A stretch of 32,928 nt of DNA from Vibrio jasicida CAIM 1864 = LMG 25398. GTDB taxonomy: Bacteria > Pseudomonadota > Gammaproteobacteria > Enterobacterales > Vibrionaceae. The stretch spans positions 1 to 32,928 of the forward strand of contig NZ_BAOG01000067.1 of assembly GCF_000400365.1 (NCBI RefSeq), in the 5' to 3' direction. The stretch's first letter is position 1. Every line of letters begins with the position of its first letter. The translations under genes were made by a program, and so were the position numbers. Shown here piece by piece: positions 22,723-29,420 of this stretch. A model generated the notes under the pieces. It saw only the letters and a list, made by a program, of their open reading frames with translations. It was not told the DNA's origin and did not search any database.

Positions 22723-22791
22723 TGTCGTTATTCTTGTATGAGGTGTGGGTCTTAGAATTTAGGTGTTTTTCTTCTTTTGGGGTTACGTGAA

Positions 22792-23382
22792 ATGCAGACG
22801 TTGGGTCAACGATTGGAAGATCTGAGGAATAAATTTAGGCTAACGAAAGAAGATGTAGCTCGGATTGCAAAAGTGACAGGTACTACAATCGGAAAATGGG
22901 AAAAAGATCTTATTATTCCAAGAGATACCAAGCTGAAGCGTTTAGCTGAACATTACAATGTCAGTTTCGAATGGTTGAGAGTTGGTGTAGATGGAGCAAA
23001 AGTAACTCCTGTTCCTCAGAGTTTTGCGGTATCGATTCAATCTTATAAAGAAGGCGATGAATCTGTATTTTTTGATGCTCGACTGCTCCCTTCAGGCCAC
23101 AGCGAGCGACTAGTGTATGTTCAGGTTGAAGGGCACAGCATGGGGGATATACTTCCTGACGGAAGTAAGTTGATTGTCGATCTTGAAGACCGACATTATA
23201 AAGACGACAAACTCTACGTTTTCAAAACTCAAGATTTCATGTCTATCCGCAGGTTATCATTCACATCAACCGGTGTTAGGTTGCAATCTTTAGGTAGTCA
23301 GAAAGACGAAGTTCTTACTTTTCAACAGCTTTCTAAGGTAGATGTTTTAGGGCGTGTTATATCTTCGATTTGTCCGCGATAA
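22792..23382 (+). CDS. LexA/CI-like (XRE-S24) transcriptional regulator
   Basis: A 196-residue regulator. The N-terminal XRE helix-turn-helix is LGQRLEDLRNKFRLTKEDVA, then GTTIGKWEKDL (residues 4-40). The C-terminal S24/LexA-type domain (about 85-190) has the serine motif VEGHSMGDILPDGS (Ser116). The expected catalytic lysine, 37 residues on (LexA S119/K156), is Arg153 in MSIRRL, and no Ala-Gly cleavage site is visible before Ser116, so self-cleavage looks lost. The ATG at 22792 is used; an upstream in-frame TTG would add five residues. It is divergent from the transfer operon and probably represses it and itself. The trigger for derepression is unknown. Confidence 0.85.
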   Translation: MQTLGQRLEDLRNKFRLTKEDVARIAKVTGTTIGKWEKDLIIPRDTKLKRLAEHYNVSFEWLRVGVDGAKVTPVPQSFAVSIQSYKEGDESVFFDARLLPSGHSERLVYVQVEGHSMGDILPDGSKLIVDLEDRHYKDDKLYVFKTQDFMSIRRLSFTSTGVRLQSLGSQKDEVLTFQQLSKVDVLGRVISSICPR

Positions 23383-23402
23383 TGCAGCCTCACGGCTGCA
23401 TT
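23381..23402. terminator. Bidirectional terminator after the regulator gene
   Basis: AATGCAGCC/GGCTGCATT (23381-23389 with 23394-23402, loop tcac) is a perfect 9-bp stem between the convergent regulator gene and the next minus-strand gene. The T-run is weak (ttctta). Confidence 0.65.
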
Positions 23403-23403
23403 C

Positions 23404-23829
23404 TTAATCGAGAGTTGTCTGAAAGCGGATTGTGCTTTTACTCACAACGAACGCTTGGCTCCTTATTTCCTTTGGTAGCTTAGTATTCGCGATAAGCTTT
23501 TTTAAGTAAGTATCTTCTGGCAGCCTGAGATCCTGATATAACTGCTCAATAGGGATGTCTTGACCTTCATGCTCAAACAAATAGCTAATAAAACGGTGGT
23601 TGGTACTACCCTGTTTTATCCTCAATATCTCATCTTCTCCGCGTAGAACCGCGTTCTGAGATGCATCAAACAAAAGTCCCGCCTTTGGAGATTCCTTTTC
23701 TTCCAAAGTTGTCGCTATTGTTACATTTCCATTTGATTGAAAAGGTAAAAACTCTAGAGCAAGCCAAAGCCCAAGACCAAGAAAAGCACTTACTCCAATG
23801 GTACAGAGAATATCGTAGGTGTTTTCCAT
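23404..23829 (-). CDS. Membrane-anchored hypothetical protein, 141 aa
   Basis: An N-terminal membrane helix (ILCTIGVSAFLGLGLWLALE) is followed by a soluble domain. Part of that domain, RFISYLFEHEGQDIPIEQLY, LPKEIRSQAFVVSKSTIRFQ, resembles a winged-helix fold of transcriptional activators in pattern (.fl..Ll...g..v....l....lp..ir.....v..nti), but I cannot claim homology. If the resemblance is real, this could be a ToxR-like fragment in inverted topology or just a structural domain. It ends at the regulator terminator and lies 12 bp downstream of elbB in the same direction, so it may be in its operon. Confidence 0.55.
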   Translation of the reverse strand: MENTYDILCTIGVSAFLGLGLWLALEFLPFQSNGNVTIATTLEEKESPKAGLLFDASQNAVLRGEDEILRIKQGSTNHRFISYLFEHEGQDIPIEQLYQDLRLPEDTYLKKLIANTKLPKEIRSQAFVVSKSTIRFQTTLD

Positions 23830-23841
23830 AGGCGTAGCACT

Positions 23842-24489
23842 TTAAATTAAGGAAGCCACCTGCTCTACTAACTTATCGATACCTTTTTTAGCATCAGCAA
23901 TACTACCAGCTAGCATGTATGCAGGCGTCGTGACAACATTGTAATCGTTATCTACGACAATATTGTCTACAGTGCAGTCAACATGTAGTCCACCTAGACT
24001 GTTGATTACACTTGCTGTTTCTTCATCGTAACCAATTGTGCAGCGAACACCGTTATACACTTTAGGTAGAAGCACTGGTGCGATACACATATAACCAACA
24101 GGCTTCTTCTTGCTCGCAAAGGCGGTCATTACTTGTTGAAATTCAACGTCAATGGAAAAATCTGCGCCATCGGTAGCGAATGTTGATAGGTTTTTTGCTA
24201 CTCCAAAACCACCAGGAATTATGAGCGCTGAGGACTCTTGTTCGTCCAGCTCTGATAGCGCACTTACGCTGCCACGAACAATACGTGCAGACTCTTCAAG
24301 TACATTTCGAGCTTGCTCTTTATTTTCACCTTTTAGGTGGTTGATTGTGTGGAGTTGTGGCTTATCTGGAGCGAAGCATTGATAAGTTATGCCGCGCTCT
24401 TCAAGAGCCAGCAGCGTAAGCACTGCTTCATTGATTTCAGCGCCATCAAAGACACCGCAACCTGACAATACAACAGCAATTTTTTTCAT
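23842..24489 (-). CDS. elbB: ElbB-like glyoxalase/DJ-1 superfamily protein
   Basis: This 215-residue protein matches ElbB (isoprenoid biosynthesis protein with amidotransferase-like domain, DJ-1/PfpI superfamily). It shows MKKIAVVLSGCGVFDGAEIN, the IIPGGFGVAKNLSTFA loop, the nucleophile elbow KPVGYMCIAP (Cys135) and the end TTPAYMLAGSIADAKKGIDK. E. coli ElbB has glyoxalase III-type activity reported in the literature; its physiological role is unclear. It is normally chromosomal, so this copy is plasmid cargo or marks a chromosomal segment. The start overlaps the upstream gene by 44 bp. No regulatory signal is evident. Confidence 0.88.
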   Translation of the reverse strand: MKKIAVVLSGCGVFDGAEINEAVLTLLALEERGITYQCFAPDKPQLHTINHLKGENKEQARNVLEESARIVRGSVSALSELDEQESSALIIPGGFGVAKNLSTFATDGADFSIDVEFQQVMTAFASKKKPVGYMCIAPVLLPKVYNGVRCTIGYDEETASVINSLGGLHVDCTVDNIVVDNDYNVVTTPAYMLAGSIADAKKGIDKLVEQVASLI

Positions 24490-24961
24490 AACCTAGCTTC
24501 CTTATTATTAGATCAAGTAGTTGATTGTTCGCCCTTGTTTGGTACGCCTCCATAATGTCAGCAATCAAACTTAGTTTCAGGTGAACATCTTTGTTTGAAA
24601 AAACGACCTCATAAACGTCATTTAAGAATGGCGCGAACTCGAACATTTCTTCGTAGTGGTTCCCGACGTTTTGAATTGGAGCGTCGAGTGAATTAAATTC
24701 TCGTAAGTAAACAGATGTGCGGTGTTTGAGCATGTTCTGGATTTTGCGTTTTATAGCTTCTTCATCACTCAAATCATCATTAAGGATGATACTCTCTAGT
24801 TCTTTTAGCTTGCCTCTAGAGTGATACCAAACGACTGACTTCACGTAGTTGTAAGTCATAAAAGAAGAAAGGTGATCCAGTTTGTCTGGTTTGATGATAG
24901 CCACGCCCCAACCAGCCAGCCCAAATGCTAGAAATGATAGGAAGAGTATTTTTAACTTCAT
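24446..24961 (-). CDS. Hypothetical exported or membrane protein, 171 aa
   Basis: The N-terminal hydrophobic segment MKLKILFLSFLAFGLAGWGV could be a signal peptide or anchor. A helical, charged body follows (SFMTYNYVKSVVWYHSRGK, LKELESIILNDDLSDEEAIK). I know no family. The last 15 residues, NCCCIVRLRCL, come from sequence that encodes the start of elbB in another frame and look unlike the rest. The gene may have lost its native stop, with elbB later abutted to it. No upstream partner is present; promoter not identified. Confidence 0.5.
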   Translation of the reverse strand: MKLKILFLSFLAFGLAGWGVAIIKPDKLDHLSSFMTYNYVKSVVWYHSRGKLKELESIILNDDLSDEEAIKRKIQNMLKHRTSVYLREFNSLDAPIQNVGNHYEEMFEFAPFLNDVYEVVFSNKDVHLKLSLIADIMEAYQTRANNQLLDLIIRKLGYEKNCCCIVRLRCL

Positions 24962-25157
24962 AAGCCTGTACTAATTCAACTGACATTTTTAAGGGTTTAT
25001 CCTTTTTTATATGAGGAATTGATAAAGTAGAGCTAACTACATTGCAATTTAGTGCCTATAAAACTGAGAAGTAGTAGCTCATAAATAAGCTGTCAATATG
25101 AAACAAGTTGCACTTATGGTTTTAATGATGAGAAGTTGACTTTTTGAGGTTGTACGG

Positions 25158-25186
25158 TTGTTTTTAAAAATACGTTCTACTATAAT
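25158..25186 (+). promoter_or_regulatory. Sigma-70-type promoter for the predicted RNA
   Basis: TATAAT (25181-25186) is a perfect -10, preceded by TTGTTT (25158-25163) with a 17-bp spacer. Transcription would begin near 25193 and run toward repA. Confidence 0.65.
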
Positions 25187-25192
25187 CCTAAG

Positions 25193-25332
25193 TGTCCAGA
25201 GTGCATTGCATAGCACGCTACCTGCGTAGAGTTTTACGCAGTGTATTAAGGACAATTGAGTGGCTGAGGGTGGTACCTTGGTATATAACATTCAGCAACG
25301 AAGCCAGATCTTCCGTAGGGTCTGGCTTTTTT
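25193..25332 (+). ncRNA. Predicted ~140-nt regulatory RNA upstream of repA
   Basis: Between the promoter and a strong terminator lies ~140 nt with two further hairpins: GTGC/GCAC (25201-25216) and CTGCGTA/TACGCAG (25222-25228 with 25235-25241). No open frame of note is present on this strand. It could be a stand-alone small RNA controlling copy number or an attenuated repA leader transcript. It runs in the same direction as repA, unlike the antisense CopA-type RNAs of IncFII, so a trans-acting or attenuation role is more likely. Boundaries are predictions. Confidence 0.55.
25302..25332 (+). terminator. Intrinsic terminator of the predicted RNA
   Basis: AGCCAGA/TCTGGCT (25302-25308 with 25321-25327), extended by a TC/GG pair, is followed by six T residues (25327-25332). 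Confidence 0.85.
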
Positions 25333-25443
25333 GTATCTGAAGATCTTGAAGTTGATCGTTGATCTTTCTCGGTTTTCGCTATACATTTATGACAACTACT
25401 CGGACTTACCACCCGATTAGACTTCAACTACGGAAATCAAAAT

Positions 25444-25581
25444 ATGACACAGTTTAATTTAACGCGCCCTCGGTGCGATCTATCACAGCATACTCTCAGT
25501 TCAAGCGTTTATATCGTCAATGGTGTAACTCCATTACGTTCGTGCTTGAGTTCTGTCGGGGTGTGCTATGCAGTCCTTTGA
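25444..25581 (+). CDS. RepA leader peptide, 45 aa
   Basis: ATG at 25444 opens a 45-codon frame ending TGA at 25579-25581, 11 bp beyond the repA ATG (25568), in another phase. The peptide begins MTQFNLTRPRCDLSQHTLSS and has no recognisable domain. In IncFII (tap), IncI (repY) and IncL/M (repB) plasmids such a leader is translated to open the repA ribosome binding site. Here CGCGCCCT (25463-25470) can pair with GGGGTGTG (25558-25565), just before the repA ATG, which would allow the same logic. Function is inferred from arrangement. Confidence 0.65.
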   Translation: MTQFNLTRPRCDLSQHTLSSSVYIVNGVTPLRSCLSSVGVCYAVL

Positions 25582-26464
25582 ATCACTCAGCCAAGTCACT
25601 CCCATTCCAGCGCTAGATGCGAAGGATGAACATGCGCGTAAGCTCAGAAAAGAATCCAACGCTATCTATCGTGCTAATCGCAAAGCACGAGTTCGTGAAT
25701 GTATAGAGATCCACCATAACGCGGTGGCAGCAGAGAAAGCGCGACTTAAAGCGAAGGGCAAGGCATACACTAACTTGGAAATTGGCTTTACAAAGCGTCG
25801 TGTATTACGCGATAAGAAAAAGCCGAAAGTCATAAACCTCCCCCTTGAGTTCGCAACAATTCTTAAAGGTTGCGAAGAGTTTATCGATAACCCAAGCCGC
25901 TTCCCTGCTTTAGATATCTGGGTATCTGAAATGCGCAACCGCCAAGCTCGCGAGCTAGTTGCTAAAGTCTTAGCGTGTCTGTTAAGTAACACTGACATGA
26001 TAAGTGGTCGTGTCGGTAAGCCAACCGAAGCTGGCATGAAAACACTGAGCTATTATCAACTTCAAGAAGATTATGCCTTGCGGTTTGGTGAGTACATTGC
26101 GCCGAAGTCATTTGGTAAAGCAATTAAGTACCTAAAACAAGCGGGTTACTTTCACTCTGAAGCGATCAACATCCGAATGGAGGATGGTGAGGGTGCTGTT
26201 CGCAGTGCTCCAGCTTACAAGCAGTTCTCTGAGCGTTTCTTTAGTGATCTTAAAGTTGTTCGCTACAGTAATGTTGCTGAATCCATAGTTGCTACACGTA
26301 AGCGTCAGATGAAAGAAGGTCTACGTCATACGTGGGTAAGCTTTCGTGAAATCGCTAATGGTGTCAGACAGATATTCTTGAACGCTAACAAATTTGAGAG
26401 TATTGCTGAGTCTACAGGTCGAGTGTTCGAAGCGTATCTTCCTCTTCATCCCAACCCACACTAA
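25568..26464 (+). CDS. repA: Replication initiator RepA, IncFII-like
   Basis: A 298-residue initiator that I place with RepA of IncFII/related plasmids by size, by the Arg-rich region (KLRKESNAIYRANRKARVRE), and by the central block ARELVAKVLACLLSNTDMI then SYYQLQEDYALRFG and SFGKAIKYLKQAGYF (winged-helix-like). The leader peptide overlap and the downstream origin also fit. Alignment is weak by eye, so this may be a separate Vibrio family. RepA would bind the oriV just past its stop codon. The immediate ribosome binding site is gtcggggtgtgctATG, which may be sequestered by the leader. The repA start is also coupled to leader termination. Confidence 0.75.
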   Translation: MQSFESLSQVTPIPALDAKDEHARKLRKESNAIYRANRKARVRECIEIHHNAVAAEKARLKAKGKAYTNLEIGFTKRRVLRDKKKPKVINLPLEFATILKGCEEFIDNPSRFPALDIWVSEMRNRQARELVAKVLACLLSNTDMISGRVGKPTEAGMKTLSYYQLQEDYALRFGEYIAPKSFGKAIKYLKQAGYFHSEAINIRMEDGEGAVRSAPAYKQFSERFFSDLKVVRYSNVAESIVATRKRQMKEGLRHTWVSFREIANGVRQIFLNANKFESIAESTGRVFEAYLPLHPNPH

Positions 26465-26520
26465 TTACTTTGATTTAATCCGCGCAAGCGGAGGACTTCT
26501 CACATCTGTTGATAACTGAG

Positions 26521-26536
26521 TGTGATTTCTGTCACA
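26521..26536. promoter_or_regulatory. Perfect CRP consensus in oriV region
   Basis: TGTGATTTCTGTCACA is TGTGA-N6-TCACA with no mismatch. It lies 57 bp past the repA stop, with no nearby downstream gene on either strand, so it may act on origin activity or architecture rather than on a promoter. Confidence 0.7.
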
Positions 26537-26628
26537 TTCCCCCATCTCACGCACCGGCTTTTTCTTTCGTTCTTACCTCACCCCACCCTCTTCTCATTAG
26601 GATAACCACCGCTCAAGACCCCAAATTA

Positions 26629-26637
26629 TTATTCACA
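26629..26637 (+). other. DnaA box in putative oriV
   Basis: TTATTCACA fits the DnaA consensus TTATNCACA exactly and sits at the left edge of the A/T-rich stretch, as expected at a DnaA-assisted origin. Confidence 0.65.
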
Positions 26638-27217
26638 CAAAAGATACCCTTACATTCTATCCTTAAAAATTCTCCTTAGAATATACCTAATATAGAGGGC
26701 GTGCTTTGTAGAACTCCGTATTAAGACTTTGTATTAATTATAAATATATAGATAAATATTTAAGCAAAAAATCGCTCCGCTTAAATGAAACCTCCCATCA
26801 AAAGCATCACACAGCAGTGATATTCCTAACTCAGAAGAATGCTTTTGACGGGCCCCACAGCCAGCTTTAATTACAGATATTAAAATTTGAGTAGCGTAGT
26901 AATAGCTGGCTGCGCTGGAAGGTTCTTTTGTCATACGACAGGTAGCCACAGCATATACACGTATAATTCCGTGAATAATCTTACTCGCTACGCTCGCGCA
27001 TTCTAGCAAGACGAGGGGCAATTTTTGTGCCGGAGGCAAACTGACATACAAAAAGGTTCTGAGTATGCTGTAAGGATGTTTCTTGCTCACTGCGTGAGCG
27101 CATTCTGATATTCGTCGCACAGCTCCGAATAAGTGACGTTGTCACAATAAGTGCAACTGATAGAGCTGAATAAAGAACCTCAGATTTGAAAACTGTGTGC
27201 AATTACGTCATTAAAAT

Positions 27218-27263
27218 CTGACTAAGTAGAATTTCGTTATGAAGCTTATCTCTACTTAGTCAG
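27218..27263. repeat. 13-bp perfect inverted repeat
   Basis: CTGACTAAGTAGA (27218-27230) and TCTACTTAGTCAG (27251-27263) pair perfectly around a 20-nt loop, with no flanking gene and no T-run. It may be a protein or recombinase site or a relic of a mobile element end. Confidence 0.6.
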
Positions 27264-27467
27264 TGTATTTAGATGTCATCAGCATAAAGATTCTAATAAT
27301 GATAGTAAAAGCGGCTTACGATAACGTAAAATTCTTAAGGAATTTAGGTTGTCATCTGATGCCTTGAAAGGTAAGGAAACTCAAAGGTCATTCAATCAGT
27401 TGTGATAGTGATATATCTAAGTGGGATAGGTAGTGTTGCGGGAATGTTGCCCAAATTGCAGATAAAC

Positions 27468-27476
27468 TTATCCACA
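27468..27476 (+). other. Perfect DnaA box
   Basis: TTATCCACA (R1-type) lies just before the IS91 remnant, ~830 bp from the proposed oriV box. It may be part of the origin or of the boundary. Confidence 0.55.
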
Positions 27477-27484
27477 GGAGGGAG

Positions 27485-28532
27485 CTAAGCTGACCTCAAT
27501 TGGCCTTCCAAAACCGTCTGTCTTATCAATTCTTCGCGGCTTTCTCCCACTCTAAAACTGACAAACTCTAACCAGTCTCTGCAGAGTAGACATTCGTACG
27601 GATCAACCTTAGCGTATTTCTTTAGCATGCTGGCATAGCAAGGCAGCGCTGGTGTGTCCTTGCTTTCCATCTCTAACGCATCGTAGACTTTTGGCAGCAT
27701 TTCCTTTTCCCCAGTACGATGGTTAAGGTATTCAAATGTCAGCTGACCGCCTTTGCTGTAGTGGTGCAAGCGAGAGGCTGAAATTGGAGGTCGCTTAAAA
27801 TAACGACCTGGGTAATTGACAGTCTTATGCTGTTGGTCCGTTTTCTTACCAAAATGCAGTTTCCAACGACGACGATATTGACTACGTTGAAAGGCGAATC
27901 AATCCTTTTCATGACGTATGAACGGGCAATCAGCTGCACTTAAATCAAGCATCTGGGTAATGCGCGCTTAAGAGCTACGTGATCGCAGCTCGCCAACATA
28001 ATAAATTGGCTTCCACAGTCCTGTTCGTTGGCAAATTCCTCCCGGTGTTGCTGAAGCATGAACATGGCAATTCCAATTGAGCTGCGGCCGTAGGTATGAA
28101 GCGCACAGAAAACACCTATTTCTAAGCCTTGCCGTTTCGCCCAAGTCGTTAAAATGTCGACCGTGCATTTGAATAATCGATTAAGCAGTCAGCGATTATT
28201 ACGAAAGATAGGCCTGAGAGTACTTACATGGTGAAGGTGATGTGTTGCCATTCGAAATCTGGCAGCACATGCTGCTGTTGGCGTATCCACCTTTCGGTGG
28301 ATTTGACACCACAACTGCTGCAAGCACGAGACTTACAGCTTTGATTGAGGTATTTGGTGTAGGTACAGCCAGAGTTTTTGCACTTATAGAGGCGTGCCCC
28401 CATGCTCGCTGAGCCACAAGTCATCATTCGGGTGACGACAACGATATCTCTGATTTCAGAGTTGTGTTTACTGAGGTAGATAGCCCAGGTGCTATTCCGA
28501 GAGAAAAGTTGTCTGAGTGCTCGCAAATGCAT
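27485..28532 (-). pseudogene. IS91-family transposase, disrupted
   Basis: Minus-strand pieces in different frames together resemble an IS91-type (HUH) transposase. The N-terminus (28532 to 28224) has SEIRDIVVVTRMMTCGSASM, the Cys cluster YKCKNSGCTYTKYLNQSCKS and RACSSCGVKSTERWIRQQQH, then FEWQHITFTM. The middle (about 28200-27990) has EIGVFCALHTYGRQLNWNCH, VHASATPGG (HxH, the HUH metal site) in shifting frames. The C-terminus (27880-27485) has YFKRPPISASRLHHY, LTFEYLNHRTGEKEMLP. At least two frameshifts and stop codons interrupt it. IS91 elements transpose by rolling circle; no active copy exists here and the oriIS/terIS ends were not located. The transposase is therefore inactive cargo. Confidence 0.85.
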
Positions 28533-28590
28533 GACCACTAGGATAATGCAGAATTGTCCGTACACTGTTAAGGTTAAGTCTCTTTGCTTT

Positions 28591-28622
28591 CGAGCGTAGC
28601 TCGATCAGGCGGCTATGCCGCC
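28591..28622. repeat. Paired small palindromes (REP-like)
   Basis: CGAGC/GCTCG (28591-28603) and GGCGGC/GCCGCC (28608-28622) form two neighbouring hairpins between the IS91 and Tn3 remnants. They could be a transposon end structure or a REP-like pair; nothing further is known. Confidence 0.4.
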
Positions 28623-28664
28623 AGTCTGTTGTCTTCGATGACAATATCTTGCCATTTAGGTTGC

Positions 28665-28985
28665 AGCACTGGGCTATGTTGAGCGTTATCAGAGTAAAAG
28701 GTGAGTGCCTTCAGGATCTTGGGTAACATGCGTCGGTAATGATTACTGTAAGATGAGCGGAGAATCTTATGTACCTGCTGCTGATAGGCTGGGCCTGATT
28801 ATTTGTATTCTTTCAACAAGCTTTTCAGCGTGTATTCTCTGGCAATGGAGTACACCACTTCTTTCACCAGACCATCAGGGGGGCAGTACCGCTTCCGCGC
28901 TCCGGAATAACAGTGTCGTTTTGAAGCTCACTACGCCTTGATGAAGACTGAGGAAATTGAGCAAGCGCGCCTTAACTATCGTGGG
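28665..28985 (-). pseudogene. Tn3-family transposase fragment, degraded
   Basis: Translating the minus strand gives VKARLLNFLSLHQGVVSFKT, then DGLVKEVVYSIAREYTLKSL, then SYSNHYRRMLPKILKALTFY, SDNAQHSPVLQ. This matches the 'SHYRRmlp.lL..L.FrSNN..H.PV' region I associate with Tn3-family transposases. A run of six C (about 28883-28888) shifts the frame and a TAA follows EYK. The fragment is truncated on both sides; the family call rests on this one motif. It lies directly against the ICE-type remnant at 28996. Confidence 0.6.
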
Positions 28986-28995
28986 GAGGGGCAGG

Positions 28996-29420
28996 ATGCA
29001 CTTCGTTAAACATCGTCCCCACGTAACGTTATTGGCGCTCACTCTACAATTAAGTATAGGAGTCAGTGCCGAGTCTGTCATCACCACTTGCCCAGAGTGC
29101 TTAGATTATCAAGTAATTGGAGCGTGCGTGTGGATGACCTGTACGCCTGTCGGGTGCAGCTTCACCCCCAACATCGACTCCCTGATTTTGTTGTGATGAG
29201 CTATGGCGAAGCCAGCGAAGCGCTTTGGCAATACACAGCTTGGCAAATTTTGTCGCCAACCATACAGCACGATACCTACGTCTTGGCGGCGTGGTGGATG
29301 TACAAAGGTTGCCAACTGATTGCTCACTTTGGAGATAAAAGCCATGAAGAGTCCTTTACTTTCTATCGTGACGTTGATGGCGTCTGCGGCGATGGTAGGA
29401 CCGAGTTAGAACGCTATTGA
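28996..29420 (+). pseudogene. ICE-type conjugation protein (TIGR03756-like), frameshifted
   Basis: The first frame begins MHFVKHRPHVTLLALTLQLS with a signal peptide, then TTCPECLDYQVIGACVWMTC, TPVGCSF, a pattern I recall from integrating conjugative element proteins of the TIGR03756/PFL_4710 family. After about 29160 the matching text continues in another frame (PQHRLPDFVVMSYGEASEAL), so a one-base change or indel breaks the gene. The rest after LWQYTAWQ no longer resembles the family and is probably deleted. These genes belong to GI/type-G T4SS, different from the VirB system at 11-22 kb. Non-functional by sequence. Confidence 0.7.

Larger units (their letters stand above)
22195..22791. promoter_or_regulatory. 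Divergent control region, transfer operon and regulator
   Basis: These ~600 bp hold no gene and are unusually rich in dyads, several listed separately. Others are GGAAGTT/AACTTCC (22423-22439) and an 11-bp inverted repeat with one mismatch, cgtagttcaaa/tttaaactacg (22445-22455 with 22469-22479). Promoters for the minus-strand transfer operon and the plus-strand regulator must lie here; I cannot fix their -35/-10 elements confidently. The many dyads suggest control by the LexA/CI-like regulator, RHH proteins and CRP. Confidence 0.7.
24962..25443. other. Replication control region upstream of repA leader
   Basis: No protein gene is convincing here. The stretch holds a sigma-70-type promoter, a predicted structured RNA and its terminator (listed separately), then ~110 bp before the leader peptide. 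Minus-strand open frames (25079-25291, 25218-25427) cross these elements and show no family or ribosome binding site. Confidence 0.6.
26479..26770. other. oriV: Putative oriV downstream of repA
   Basis: This stretch includes a small hairpin TCCGC/GCGGA (26479-26492), a CRP consensus site, a DnaA box and then a very A/T-rich stretch (26640-26770) suited to strand opening. Replication origins of IncFII-type plasmids lie downstream of repA, so the location fits. No iterons were seen. A second perfect DnaA box lies ~830 bp on (27468). Confidence 0.65.
26771..27484. other. Gene-free region with strong inverted repeats
   Basis: About 700 bp with no convincing gene. It contains TCAAAAGCAT/ATGCTTTTGA (26798-26807 with 26839-26848), CAGCCAGCT/AGCTGGCTG (26858-26866 with 26904-26912), GCTCAC/GTGAGC near 27088 and a 13-bp perfect pair (below). 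The open frame 26734-27120 (minus) is low in protein-like features and looks like palindrome-driven translation. The region may be the distal part of the origin or decayed mobile DNA. Confidence 0.5.

Noticed and set aside
25079..25427. Two minus-strand open frames upstream of repA
   Set aside because: They cross the predicted promoter, RNA and terminator, and lack translation signals.
26734..27120. 128-aa minus-strand open frame downstream of repA
   Set aside because: No ribosome binding site or family, and the frame crosses two strong inverted repeats and the A/T-rich stretch; looks like non-coding origin sequence.
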